A stretch of 64,000 nucleotides of DNA from UBA2040 sp963977135 (GCA_963977135.1 CAXBNN010000007.1:1-64000), one strand, 5' to 3'; shown: positions 25,272 through 34,270, counted from the first letter of the stretch. Numbers and translations are program-made. Notes: generated by a model not told the origin, from the letters alone.

Positions 25272-26589
25272 TTTTCTTTTTATTGTTTTTGTTCTATTCA
25301 GCACCATTTTGCTGGGACAATCGTCTGCGGAAAAATTAAAAAAAGAACAAGACATTCTTCTCAGAAAAATTGAGAATACGAAACTCTTATTGGATAAAAC
25401 AAAAGATGAATCAGAGGCCTCGTTAAATGAGCTTAAATTAATCAATAATCAAGTTCGTTTTAGAGAGGAATTGGTTAGGAATTTCGATCGTCAGGTACGC
25501 AGTGCTGATTATACAATTGATAAAAAAGATCAGCAAATAAAGGACTTAGTCGAAAAACTATCCATCTTAAAGTCTCAATACAAGCAACTAGTAATATACG
25601 CCTACAAGCACAGAAATAAGTTCGGTAAACTGATGTTTATATTCTCTTCGGATTCTTATTTTGAAGCGATTAAGAGAAATAAATACCTTGAAAAAATGGC
25701 TGATTTGCAGAAAAAGCAATTCGTAATTATCAAGCAGCATCAAGGGTTGATTTCGAGAGAAATTGAAGAGGTTAAAAAACAAAAATCTGAGAAATTGGTT
25801 GTTCTCCAAGAAAAGAAAAAAGAGAAAGAAATAATTTTAGCGGATAAAGTAAAGCAAGAAAAGGTTTATCAGAAATTTAAGCAAGAAGAAGACCGCCTCT
25901 TGTCTGAATTGAAAGCAGACGAGAAAAAGAAACAAGCCATTAGTAATGAAATTGAGGCTGCAATTCGCAGAGAAATAGCATTAGCAGAGGCTAAACGAAA
26001 AAAAGAAGAGGAAGCGAGGGCGAAAGCGGCTGCAAAGGCTGCAGCTGAGGCCGCCGCAAGAGCTGCTGAAAAGAAGAAAAATAATCCAGGAACAACAACA
26101 ACCGCAACTAAACCAACAGAGTCCGACTTTGCCTTTAAGGAAAGAACCGAAACCGCGGAATTGGATAAAAGTTTTATTTCCAATAGAGGTAAATTGCCTT
26201 GGCCTGTGGAAAAAGGTACGATTACTGAGAATTATGGTAAAAATGCCCACCCAACTTTTGAAAATGTCTTTACAAATAATAACGGAATAGATATTTCTGC
26301 GCCTAAATTCTCTGAAATTAGAGCTGTATTTGAAGGGGAAGTGACCAGCGTTTTGAATATTCCTGGTGCAGGAAAAGTTGTAATTCTTAAACACGGAAAT
26401 TACCGAACGGTTTATTCAAACTTGCAAAATACTTATGTAAAAGTAGGAGATAAAGTAAGCACCAAACAAGGAATCGGTTCTCTGTTCGTGAAACCTGACT
26501 ATTCAGTTTCTGTGTTGCACTTCGAAGTACATTTGGTTTCTGGAAGCGGAGTGCAAAGTCTTAATCCTGTACACTGGATTAATCGTTAA
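25255..26589 (+). CDS. EnvC-like murein hydrolase activator with degenerate LytM domain
   Basis: 444 residues from the ATG at 25255, which gives a clean signal peptide (MKIASNFLFIVFVLFSTILLGQ). A longer reading from 25216 would put a hydrophilic leader in front. After the signal come a long coiled coil (about 22-230), a Lys/Ala-rich linker (about 235-275) and a C-terminal LytM/M23 fold (about 310-444). The metal-binding positions are altered: the first ligand reads NNGIDI (Asn for His), the YxHL motif is YSNL, and the final HFEVH is only partly conserved. Such degenerate LytM proteins (EnvC, NlpD) do not cut peptidoglycan but activate amidases during daughter-cell separation. The convergent neighbour abuts with no space. 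Confidence 0.9.
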   Translation: MKIASNFLFIVFVLFSTILLGQSSAEKLKKEQDILLRKIENTKLLLDKTKDESEASLNELKLINNQVRFREELVRNFDRQVRSADYTIDKKDQQIKDLVEKLSILKSQYKQLVIYAYKHRNKFGKLMFIFSSDSYFEAIKRNKYLEKMADLQKKQFVIIKQHQGLISREIEEVKKQKSEKLVVLQEKKKEKEIILADKVKQEKVYQKFKQEEDRLLSELKADEKKKQAISNEIEAAIRREIALAEAKRKKEEEARAKAAAKAAAEAAARAAEKKKNNPGTTTTATKPTESDFAFKERTETAELDKSFISNRGKLPWPVEKGTITENYGKNAHPTFENVFTNNNGIDISAPKFSEIRAVFEGEVTSVLNIPGAGKVVILKHGNYRTVYSNLQNTYVKVGDKVSTKQGIGSLFVKPDYSVSVLHFEVHLVSGSGVQSLNPVHWINR

Positions 26590-27447
26590 TTAATCTTTTT
26601 GAATTCGAATTAAATCGCCGAAGTAAAGCTCTTTATTCGTTTTGGTTTTCATCCATAAACCAGAACAAAGTTCTGCTTGTTTCTTGAATATTTTCTCAAT
26701 GATTCTTTGTGAATCTCCAAGTGGCAAACTTGGGCTATAGGTATTTAAAATCAACCAACCTTTTCGATTTAAAAGAGAGTATGAGGTTCTAACAAGCTCT
26801 TCGAGTTTGTCTTCCAGTTTCCACTTTTCGCCTTTAGCACCTAATCCCCACGCAGGAGGATCCATTTGAATAATGTCGTAAGAATTGCCCCGTTTTTCTT
26901 CACGTTGGGCAAACTTTAAAGCATCTTCTAATACCCATTTGATATCACTCAAATTGGATAATTCCATATTGGTTTTCGCCCAAGAAATAAGTTGTTTCAC
27001 CGAATCAACATGTAAAACTTCCGCACCAGTTTTTTTAGCAACAAGTGAAGATGCTCCAGTGTAGGCAAACAGGTTTAAAAAGCGTTTTTTCTCTGAAAGA
27101 TTTTTCTCTAAAAACCCCCAATTAATTTCTTGCTCAGGAAAGATTCCAAGGTGTTTGTATTGTGTTAATTCCAACTGAAATTTAATCCCCCTTGTTTCGA
27201 ATTCCCATTTTTTTGGAGCAGGGTTTATATTTTTCCACGTTCCTTTTAAATTGGTTTTTTCCACAAATTTCCAATGGGCAGTTTTCTCCCATTCAGTGAA
27301 AGGAATCTCAGATTTGAAGTAAGCTTGACGCTCAGGTCGAATGGTGATAATTTCTCCCCAACGTTCTAATTTTTGACCGCCACCAGCATCCAACAATTCA
27401 TAATTGTCACAAAACTCAGTAAAGATCTTATGGTCCGTATTTTTCAA
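26590..27447 (-). CDS. Class I SAM-dependent RNA methyltransferase (RlmI/RlmK-like)
   Basis: 285 residues from a TTG at 27447, one base after the stop of the upstream gene; no ATG is available before the conserved N-terminal region. It has the SAM-binding motif LFAYTGASSLVAKKTGAEV (about 124-142), followed by HVDS and the MDPPAWGLG motif that resembles the catalytic DPP(A/K) of 23S rRNA (cytosine or guanine) methyltransferases. The N-terminal segment about residues 20-110 may be a PUA-like region. It should methylate rRNA; the exact base is unclear. Its stop lies base-adjacent to that of the convergent EnvC-like gene. Confidence 0.85.
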   Translation of the reverse strand: MKNTDHKIFTEFCDNYELLDAGGGQKLERWGEIITIRPERQAYFKSEIPFTEWEKTAHWKFVEKTNLKGTWKNINPAPKKWEFETRGIKFQLELTQYKHLGIFPEQEINWGFLEKNLSEKKRFLNLFAYTGASSLVAKKTGAEVLHVDSVKQLISWAKTNMELSNLSDIKWVLEDALKFAQREEKRGNSYDIIQMDPPAWGLGAKGEKWKLEDKLEELVRTSYSLLNRKGWLILNTYSPSLPLGDSQRIIEKIFKKQAELCSGLWMKTKTNKELYFGDLIRIQKD

Positions 27448-27448
27448 A

Positions 27449-28030
27449 TTATCTTGATCGAGGTGTTTTCTTACGACCTCCTTGCATACTTGCCATACGC
27501 ATCTGGTTTTTAGATGGAGCTGCCTGTAATTGCTTTTGCATCATCGTAATTTGCTCACGCATTGCGCCAGTTGAATCCAGTTTTTTTGCTTCTGCCAAAA
27601 GTGAAACAGCTTCTGCTTTTCTACCTGTTTGAGCGCATATTCCAGAAAGGTGCATACGAGCAACGGCATTATCCTGTCCAGTTCTTAATCCTAAAGAAAG
27701 AGCTTTTCTTAACATTGCCTCACTTTTCGCAAAACCTAATTCTTGCGTGTTTAATACGGCTTGTAAGAAAACAACATACGCATGTTGTTTTCTTGGCATG
27801 AATTGAGGATGAGTAATCTTATTCATGTAATATTTTGCTTTGTCTGTATTCCCCAAACGCATTTGGTTCAAAGCTAAAATCATATTCTCATTTCGGAAGA
27901 AACTCAAAATTACAATTGCGGTAACTAAAATCATCATTATTCCCCAACCCCAATAACCTGTTGCAAAAAGGTATACAGTAAAGAAAATAGATGCTAACGC
28001 TAAAACACAGCGTATAATAAATCGAATCAT
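27449..28030 (-). CDS. Small membrane protein with TPR-like helices
   Basis: 193 residues: a hydrophobic hairpin at 1-45 (two helices separated by GYWGWG), then helical TPR-like pairs (MRLGNTDKAKYYMNKI, FAKSEAMLRKALSLGLRTGQ, AVARMHLSGICAQTGRKAEAV), and a basic, Met/Gln-rich tail ending KKTPRSR. No specific family recognised. It sits between ridA and the methyltransferase gene, 11 bases after ridA, and probably shares its transcript. Confidence 0.78.
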   Translation of the reverse strand: MIRFIIRCVLALASIFFTVYLFATGYWGWGIMMILVTAIVILSFFRNENMILALNQMRLGNTDKAKYYMNKITHPQFMPRKQHAYVVFLQAVLNTQELGFAKSEAMLRKALSLGLRTGQDNAVARMHLSGICAQTGRKAEAVSLLAEAKKLDSTGAMREQITMMQKQLQAAPSKNQMRMASMQGGRKKTPRSR

Positions 28031-28041
28031 TTTTTATTTTT

Positions 28042-28464
28042 TTAAATAGTTGCTATACATTTTAACTCAATCGCAATGGGAGTTGGAAGTGAATTGATTT
28101 CTACTGTAGTTCGGCAAGGCAAATTGTCCTTGAAATACTCAGCATAAATTTTATTGTAAACGGCAAAATCACGTTTCATATTCACTAAAAAAACAGTCAC
28201 ATCAATTAGTTTGTCCCAGCTTGAACCAGACTCTTCTAAGATAATTCTAACGTTATCAAAAACGCTTCGACATTGTGCTTCGAAATCGAATTCAAGAAAA
28301 TTTCCATTGTGGTCTAATTTTAAACCGGGCACTCCCGAGTCGTTTGAATCAGAACCTGCAGTTCTTGGTCCTACACCTGAAAGAAAAAGCAAATTTCCAG
28401 CCTTTCTTGCATGTGGATATAGTCCAACAGGTTTCGGCGCTTTATCGGTAGAAAATTTTTCCAT
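28042..28464 (-). CDS. RidA/YjgF-family reactive intermediate deaminase
   Basis: 140 residues from the ATG at 28464. An upstream in-frame start at 28569 would add 35 residues not seen in the family and would run into the promoter. Key features are LFLSGVGPR, PCRTTVEI with the catalytic Arg, and a final IELKCIA with Glu. RidA hydrolyses 2-aminoacrylate and related enamines to ammonia and ketoacids, protecting PLP enzymes. Length is slightly above the usual 125-130 residues because of an insertion around SDSNDSGVPGLKLDHNGN. An exact -7 element lies 17 bases upstream. Confidence 0.92.
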   Translation of the reverse strand: MEKFSTDKAPKPVGLYPHARKAGNLLFLSGVGPRTAGSDSNDSGVPGLKLDHNGNFLEFDFEAQCRSVFDNVRIILEESGSSWDKLIDVTVFLVNMKRDFAVYNKIYAEYFKDNLPCRTTVEINSLPTPIAIELKCIATI

Positions 28465-28480
28465 GACTGTAAGTTTTTTG

Positions 28481-28488
28481 CAAATATA
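28481..28488 (-). promoter_or_regulatory. ridA promoter -7 element (TATATTTG)
   Basis: Exact match to TAnnTTTG on the minus strand, 16 bases upstream of the chosen ridA ATG. It supports the ATG at 28464 over the longer start, which would lie upstream of the promoter. Confidence 0.65.
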
Positions 28489-28569
28489 ACGACTTCCTTT
28501 GGAAACGGGTAGTTTGGACCTTGGTAAAACTATATTTTGTGGTATCATTTTTGCCAACTCTTTTTTCAT

Positions 28570-28577
28570 TAATTTTG
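28570..28577 (+). promoter_or_regulatory. Promoter -7 element TAATTTTG directly before an ATG
   Basis: Exact TAnnTTTG match whose last base is only four bases before the ATG at 28582. Transcription would begin at or next to the start codon, giving a leaderless or near-leaderless mRNA. Confidence 0.45.
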
Positions 28578-28581
28578 ATCT

Positions 28582-29259
28582 ATGAAATCTATTTTTCTTT
28601 TTTTAATTATCGCATTTTCAATGACTTCTTGTATAGAAATCATTGATGATATTTCAATGAATCCCGATGGTTCAGGTACTTTCAAGTACAATGTGAATCT
28701 GAGCTCATCGAAAGTAAAATTGAATTCATACTTAGCTTTGGATAGTTTAGATGGAAAAAAAGTACCATCCAGAGATGAAATAAAGGGAAGAGTGAATCAT
28801 TTTATATACTTGATGGAGCAGAAAAATGGTATTTCCAATGTTTTTGTGGAAACTGATTTGGAAAATTACATCATTAAAATGAGCTGTGATTTTAAATCTG
28901 TACGCATACTGCAAGATGCTTTGACAAAGAGTCTTCAAGAAGAATTGAAAGAAGAGAAACCACTTTTAGATGATAATTCAGACTGGTTGACTTGGACAGA
29001 TGAAAGTTTTAATAGATCCATCCCCGATTACACCATTAAAAAAACAAAGGAGTTGAAAGTAGAAGAGATAAATCTGCTTAAGCAAGGGAATTACATTTGT
29101 ATTACACGATTTAATCGTCCGGTGAAGAATTGTTCAAATGAAAATGCAATAATTGCAAAGAACAAACTTGCGGTAATGCTGAAAACGAATGCATATTCTT
29201 TGACTCAAAACCTGAATTTATTGGAAAATACCATTTATCTTAGTCCTTTGAAACCGTAA
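28582..29259 (+). CDS. Unknown lipoprotein
   Basis: 225 residues. Lipoprotein signal MKSIFLFLIIAFSMTSC (Cys at 17). After it comes IEIIDDISMNPDGSGTFKYNVNLSSSK, then a hydrophilic body, including FIYLMEQKNGISNVFVETD, with two further cysteines (SCDFK, NCSNEN, about residues 96 and 184). No family was recognised. It is followed after 36 bases by another exported unknown protein and then a third, suggesting a three-gene unit. Two of the three appear related to each other; this one does not. Confidence 0.7.
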   Translation: MKSIFLFLIIAFSMTSCIEIIDDISMNPDGSGTFKYNVNLSSSKVKLNSYLALDSLDGKKVPSRDEIKGRVNHFIYLMEQKNGISNVFVETDLENYIIKMSCDFKSVRILQDALTKSLQEELKEEKPLLDDNSDWLTWTDESFNRSIPDYTIKKTKELKVEEINLLKQGNYICITRFNRPVKNCSNENAIIAKNKLAVMLKTNAYSLTQNLNLLENTIYLSPLKP

Positions 29260-29295
29260 AGGCGTATATTATTCTTTCCCAAGAACCTGTTTAAC

Positions 29296-31200
29296 ATGAA
29301 ATTATTTAGTTTGTTTGCTATATTGAGTCTATCAATTACTAGCGTTTATTCTCAAAAATCGGAAGATTATATACCCACTGATGCCGTTACCGTTTTCAGC
29401 TTAAACAATATTGCTTTATTACAAAAAGTTTCTCTTGATGATTTGGTGAAGTATGAATTCATGGCCGAATTGGAACAAGAGCTTTTCGATGGTTCCACAT
29501 CAGGTAAATCGATTAAAGAATCGGGAATAGATTTTGATCAAAAATTAAATATTTTTTACGGGAAGGGCGATAAATATGAAGTTGCCGGTTTTTCATTTGG
29601 AATAAAAGATATAAATCAACTCTTTACTGTTTTTGACGATTTTGACGAGCAAGTTTCTCCGCTGGAAAACGTAAAATATTACACCAGTTATTTCAATCAC
29701 CTCTTAATCAGAGGAAAGGTAGGTTTATTAATTCGAGTTGACCCACTGAGTGGGGCAATTCGTCAAGTAGCGGATTCAATCTGGTACAGTCGTGGAAATG
29801 AAAACGTTCCATATTATTACTATGAAGGTGGTTATTTGGAAGAAGACTTAGAGCCAATAGATGAGGATTACTTGGAAGAAGAATGGGATGAGGCAGAACC
29901 GGCAACTGAAGAGGTTTTTGATGTGGAAGATGAGTTAGAAGTTTTGGAAGATGGCGACGACTATATTTACGACGAAGATATTGCGTCAAAAAATTATGCT
30001 GAATTAAGAGACTCTGTTTATAACGAATTACAGCAGGAATACTTAAATAGAATAGTTGTTGATTTAATCGTTAACAACAGAAATTTACGGAAAGAAGACA
30101 AGGATTTAGCTTCACTTCTGGAACATACTTCTGAAGGGGTGTTTTATTTGGATAATTCACGTAATGTCGCTAAAAGCCAAAGTTTCTTCTACCTTCAGTC
30201 TATATTACCTGCGTTACATAACGAAATAAAAGATTTGTACACCGGCAATAAAATCATGGGTGATTTGCTTCTCAATGAATCGTCAATCGAAGCAAAAATG
30301 ACCGCAAATTATGGAGAAGCTTTGGGCTCGATTTATAGCGCTTTAAACGACACCAAATTTGACAAGAAAACGACGAAATATATTCACAAGGATAACTCCG
30401 CATATTTTACCTACAACGTCAATTTAAGGCAAGCATATGAAAAGGCATATGAAATTGTAATGCCTTTGTTGCGGGATGAAAAAAATAACCGTGTCGCTAC
30501 TTCTGTCCTTACAATAGAGTTGTTGAATGCCTTGGTAGACAAAGACGCTGTTTTCGACACCTATCGAGGAAGTATGTTTGGAACTTTCAACGGGGTGAAG
30601 AAAGTAATGGTTCGAAGAATTGATTATACGTACGATGAAGACTTTAATTACACGGAAACAGAAGTAGAGTCAGAAGAAGATTTACCAATATTTACTTTAG
30701 GATTTTCTACCAAGAGAAACGACATTCCAAATATTGTTTTGGAACAATTGGCAAAAGTGACTTCTGAGTGCAAGAATATGGGTAAATATTGGATTTTTGA
30801 AAATGCGATATTGAACTCTGTTCCGCTATATATTATCAATAAAAACGATTTGTTTATTCTCACCAATGACGAAGATTTGGCTGTTAATCATTCTGATGGA
30901 TATGGTGCTGATAAAATTTCAAGAAAACAAATCAAGAAAACGAAGAAATCAGGATTCGTTTATGGACAAATAGATTGGTCAAAAACAATTTCGCAATTGC
31001 CTAGAGAACTGTTTACGGCCGAACAAAATGAACTTTTAGATGCTATGCGTGGCAAAACAGGAATGATGACATTAACATCATCGAAAACATCAAATACCTC
31101 TACAAATTTCAATATCAATTACGACTTCAACGGAACTTATGATAATCCAGGACAATATATTTTGGACCTAGTTAATAGTTTGTACATTCTAATGAAATAA
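29296..31200 (+). CDS. Unknown exported protein with acidic insert
   Basis: 634 residues with signal peptide (MKLFSLFAILSLSITSVYSQ). The mature region begins DYIPTDAVTVFSLNN, followed by GIDFDQKLNIFYGKG and a regular strand-helix pattern. Residues about 178-230 form a very acidic low-complexity stretch (EDLEPIDEDYLEEEWDE, then VEDELEVLEDGDDYIYDED). The start resembles the DUF4836/DUF3352-like group of exported proteins, whose function is unknown; I am not sure of the family. It and the next gene share a start pattern and overall layout and look like distant paralogs. Likely periplasmic or outer membrane-facing. Confidence 0.65.
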   Translation: MKLFSLFAILSLSITSVYSQKSEDYIPTDAVTVFSLNNIALLQKVSLDDLVKYEFMAELEQELFDGSTSGKSIKESGIDFDQKLNIFYGKGDKYEVAGFSFGIKDINQLFTVFDDFDEQVSPLENVKYYTSYFNHLLIRGKVGLLIRVDPLSGAIRQVADSIWYSRGNENVPYYYYEGGYLEEDLEPIDEDYLEEEWDEAEPATEEVFDVEDELEVLEDGDDYIYDEDIASKNYAELRDSVYNELQQEYLNRIVVDLIVNNRNLRKEDKDLASLLEHTSEGVFYLDNSRNVAKSQSFFYLQSILPALHNEIKDLYTGNKIMGDLLLNESSIEAKMTANYGEALGSIYSALNDTKFDKKTTKYIHKDNSAYFTYNVNLRQAYEKAYEIVMPLLRDEKNNRVATSVLTIELLNALVDKDAVFDTYRGSMFGTFNGVKKVMVRRIDYTYDEDFNYTETEVESEEDLPIFTLGFSTKRNDIPNIVLEQLAKVTSECKNMGKYWIFENAILNSVPLYIINKNDLFILTNDEDLAVNHSDGYGADKISRKQIKKTKKSGFVYGQIDWSKTISQLPRELFTAEQNELLDAMRGKTGMMTLTSSKTSNTSTNFNINYDFNGTYDNPGQYILDLVNSLYILMK

Positions 31201-31215
31201 GGCGATTTCCTCCCT

Positions 31216-32544
31216 ATGTTCAAAAAAATATCGTTAATTTTCTTTTTAGCAATTCTACTCGCAGGCTTCTTGTTTGTAAGGCATTTTTGGTCAGAAAAAA
31301 GTGAATCTCCACTTCTTGTCGATCGTTTACCAACAGCTGACTTTCTTATACGTGCAAATATTCTGGATGTCGCTCGCGAAACAAGTGGTATGCTTCATTA
31401 TAATAAAATTCCTTTTCGTGATTTTTTCTCCCAAGAATTTTTGTTAGGCCAAGCCAAAAGTTATGGACTGAATCTGCAGAGACCCGTTTATATTTTCGCA
31501 CAAGAATCTGGCGACTGGGGAGCACTTGTGCATGTTACAGATAGTAGCAAGATTCAGGCAGGTTTAACTCGAATTGATAAAATAAAACCGTTCAGAGATA
31601 CGATAATCTATAAACAAAAAGTCGCTTATTGGCCCAAAGAGAAATTATACTTGAATTACGGTGAGAACTATCTGTTTGTCTATAAGGGTGATAATTTTGA
31701 ATTTAAATTTTTCCATGTTCTTCAGGCACAGCGCGGCGAAATCGAAGCCTCTTGGAAAGATTTTCTTTCTATGAATAGATTCAAGAAAGAAAATTTGGTT
31801 TTGTATGCTAATTCAAAAGGATTGAAAAAATACGGTGTGGAAAAAGCTGTTTTTTCCCATGATAGTGACTCAACCAGTTTAACGATGTTGTCTTATGTGA
31901 AATGTCAGAAACCATTGAATTTTAGTCAAAAAAAGAATGGTCTTTCATTGGAAGAGAATTATTTTTCAAGCAAATTTTTAAACCTTCACCTGAATATTAA
32001 TGAATTCCGAAATCATCCGGAGGATCCATTGTATCGATTGATGACGCAAATGAGCAAGAAGATTAGTTTCCCGCTCAAAGAATTCTTAGCAGCTTGGGAA
32101 GGCGACTTGTCTTTCCGTCAAGGAGGAAAACAAAAGGTTACAGAAACTTACATTGAATCAGAACTGGATGAAAACTTTGAAATCAGCGAGGTCGTTAAAA
32201 CCAGAGAATTATATGTGCCTGGTTTTTCATTGGCAATCTCTTTGAATGGGAAAGGTCAAAGTTTTATGAATAAAATTATAAATAAAGGTATCTTGACTCA
32301 AGAAGAAGAGAAGTATAGATTTTTAGGTTCCCCAGCATTAAATTTTTATCGATTGCAAAATTATTATGTATTTACATCTGGCGAAAACCGTCCTAGATTG
32401 TCGAATAATGAGCAAAACAACGGTGTTTGGAATCAAAATGGGACTAAGTTTCAATTTCATTTGGATTCACTTAAAGGCAATGAAGCTTTTGGCAAGGTGC
32501 ATTTTCCAGTCAACCGATTGATAGAAAGGAATAAATTTTTCTAA
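31216..32544 (+). CDS. Unknown membrane-anchored protein, distant paralog of its upstream neighbour
   Basis: 442 residues with one N-terminal transmembrane segment (about 4-24). The body opens VDRLPTADFLIRANILD, matching the IPTDAVTVFSLNN opening of the upstream protein, then GLNLQRPVYIFAQESGDW in place of GIDFDQKLNIFYGKG. It is shorter because the acidic insert is missing. It starts 15 bases after the preceding gene, so they are co-transcribed. No known domain recognised. It ends just before the sugar-phosphate isomerase gene. Confidence 0.62.
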   Translation: MFKKISLIFFLAILLAGFLFVRHFWSEKSESPLLVDRLPTADFLIRANILDVARETSGMLHYNKIPFRDFFSQEFLLGQAKSYGLNLQRPVYIFAQESGDWGALVHVTDSSKIQAGLTRIDKIKPFRDTIIYKQKVAYWPKEKLYLNYGENYLFVYKGDNFEFKFFHVLQAQRGEIEASWKDFLSMNRFKKENLVLYANSKGLKKYGVEKAVFSHDSDSTSLTMLSYVKCQKPLNFSQKKNGLSLEENYFSSKFLNLHLNINEFRNHPEDPLYRLMTQMSKKISFPLKEFLAAWEGDLSFRQGGKQKVTETYIESELDENFEISEVVKTRELYVPGFSLAISLNGKGQSFMNKIINKGILTQEEEKYRFLGSPALNFYRLQNYYVFTSGENRPRLSNNEQNNGVWNQNGTKFQFHLDSLKGNEAFGKVHFPVNRLIERNKFF

Positions 32545-32566
32545 TTTAGTAAACAAATAAAATAAT

Positions 32567-33571
32567 ATGATTGAGGCAAATAATTATATGAAGAACTTGA
32601 TTACAAGTTTTCCAAATCAACTTTCGGAATCTTTAGAAATTGCAAAAAAGCAAAGCTTCAAAGTACCGTTGCACGAAATTCAAAACATAGTGATGTGCGG
32701 AATGGGTGGTTCTGGTATTGGAGGTAGAATTGTTTCCCAATGGTTGGTAGATGATTTAACTGTTCCAGTAGCATTTTGTCAAGACTACGACCTGCCTAAT
32801 TTCGTTAATAAAAACACTTTGTTTTTGGCTTCCTCTTATTCTGGAAATACGGAAGAAACCTTGATGTGTTTGGAAAAAGCGATTGCTAAAGGTGCCCAAG
32901 TTATAGCTGTGACTTCGGGTGGTAAATTGGCTGAAATTTGTGAAAAACATAGTTTTGATTATGTTGTTGTTCCTGGCGGAAATCCTCCTCGAGCAGCATT
33001 AGCATATTCCATAGTTCAATTAGTGAATATCTTGTCTAGTTTGAAAATGTGCCCTCAACAACGAATGACAGAGATTCAAGCTGGGCATGATTTAATAGTA
33101 TCAAATCAAGAAACCATTCTTTCAGAAGCAGATCGACTTACAAAAGCATTAATAGGAAAAATCCCTGTATTTTATGCTTCAGCAGCCTATGAAGGATTAG
33201 CTCTTCGAGCACGTCAACAATTTAATGAAAATTCTAAAATTATTGGAATGTCAAACGTCATTCCAGAAATGAATCATAATGAGCTTGTTGGATGGAGTGG
33301 TGGAGACAATCGCTTTGGAGTTCTTTACTTGGACACTAAGGATTTAAACGAGCGTAACCAAAAAAGAGTCGAAATTACTTTGGACAGAATTAAGGGAAAA
33401 ACAGATACTGTACTAATTCTTGAAGCAAAAGGTAATTCCAAAATTGAAAAAACCATCTATTTGAGCAATATTATTGATTGGTTATCATGGAATATTGCAG
33501 ATGCAAATAAAGTTGATTCTGTTGAAATTGAAATTATTGATTTTTTGAAAAATTCATTGGCTAAATTGTAG
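32567..33571 (+). CDS. Bifunctional phosphoglucose/phosphomannose isomerase
   Basis: 334 residues with two SIS folds. The first has MCGMGGSGIGG (about 44-54) and the SSYSGNTEET sugar-phosphate loop (about 88-97); the second carries NHNELVGW, which fits the His and Glu seen in the PGI/PMI family of archaea and some bacteria. It interconverts glucose 6-phosphate, mannose 6-phosphate and fructose 6-phosphate. It is distinct from classical Pgi (about 550 residues). It has no functional tie to lipB, which starts 3 bases later. Confidence 0.9.
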   Translation: MIEANNYMKNLITSFPNQLSESLEIAKKQSFKVPLHEIQNIVMCGMGGSGIGGRIVSQWLVDDLTVPVAFCQDYDLPNFVNKNTLFLASSYSGNTEETLMCLEKAIAKGAQVIAVTSGGKLAEICEKHSFDYVVVPGGNPPRAALAYSIVQLVNILSSLKMCPQQRMTEIQAGHDLIVSNQETILSEADRLTKALIGKIPVFYASAAYEGLALRARQQFNENSKIIGMSNVIPEMNHNELVGWSGGDNRFGVLYLDTKDLNERNQKRVEITLDRIKGKTDTVLILEAKGNSKIEKTIYLSNIIDWLSWNIADANKVDSVEIEIIDFLKNSLAKL

Positions 33572-33574
33572 TCA

Positions 33575-34270
33575 ATGAAACCAGTTGTAAATTTTCAGAA
33601 TTTAGGTTTAATAGATTACCAAGAAGCTTGGGATTATCAAGAGAAATTGTTCTCTGAAACTGTTGCTCGGAAAATTGAGAATAGGAAGGTAGATGTGCCC
33701 ATTCCAACGGAAAATTATTTGATTTTTTGTGAGCATCCTCATGTATTCACTTTGGGGAAAAGCGGAAAAGAGAGCCACCTTTTGTTAAATGAAAAGGGTT
33801 TAGCGGAAAATGAAGCGAAATACTATAAAATTAATCGTGGTGGGGATATAACTTATCACGGACCAGGTCAGCTTATCGGTTATCCTATATTCGATCTTGA
33901 ATATTTCTTTTCAGACATTCATAAATACATGAGATTCTTAGAAGAGGCGGTAATTCAGACCTTGCTCGAATTTGGAATTGAGTCAGGAAGAGTGGAAGGG
34001 TTAACGGGCGTTTGGATAGATGCTGAAGGCAAAAACCCTAGGAAGATATGCGCCATGGGTGTCAAGTCATCTCGTTGGGTTACCATGCATGGAATAGGCT
34101 TTAACGTGAATAGTAATCTCGACTATTTTAATTTTATTGTTCCTTGTGGAATTGATGATAAAGCCGTAACTTCCATGGAAAAAGAATTGGGTGCCCCAGT
34201 TGAAATGGAGAAGGTTCAAACTATTCTAAAAGAAAAGTTAGCACAACAATTCGGTTACGAATACAAATAA
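33575..34270 (+). CDS. lipB: Octanoyl-[acyl-carrier-protein]:protein N-octanoyltransferase
   Basis: 231 residues. It has the LipB signature RGGDITYHGPGQL (88-100), then GVKSSRWVTMHG with catalytic Lys164, and PCGI with the acyl-accepting Cys191. It moves octanoate from ACP onto lipoyl domains of pyruvate and 2-oxoglutarate dehydrogenases, the first step of lipoate synthesis. Complete, with both catalytic residues present. The next gene starts 1 base after its stop. Confidence 0.97.
   Translation: MKPVVNFQNLGLIDYQEAWDYQEKLFSETVARKIENRKVDVPIPTENYLIFCEHPHVFTLGKSGKESHLLLNEKGLAENEAKYYKINRGGDITYHGPGQLIGYPIFDLEYFFSDIHKYMRFLEEAVIQTLLEFGIESGRVEGLTGVWIDAEGKNPRKICAMGVKSSRWVTMHGIGFNVNSNLDYFNFIVPCGIDDKAVTSMEKELGAPVEMEKVQTILKEKLAQQFGYEYK

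Noticed and set aside
25869..26183. Ala/Phe-rich frame antisense to the EnvC-like gene
   Set aside because: A product of the Lys/Ala-rich linker read backwards; low complexity, no signal.
28465..28569. Longer RidA start (ATG at 28569)
   Set aside because: It lies upstream of the exact -7 element and would add 35 residues not seen in the family.
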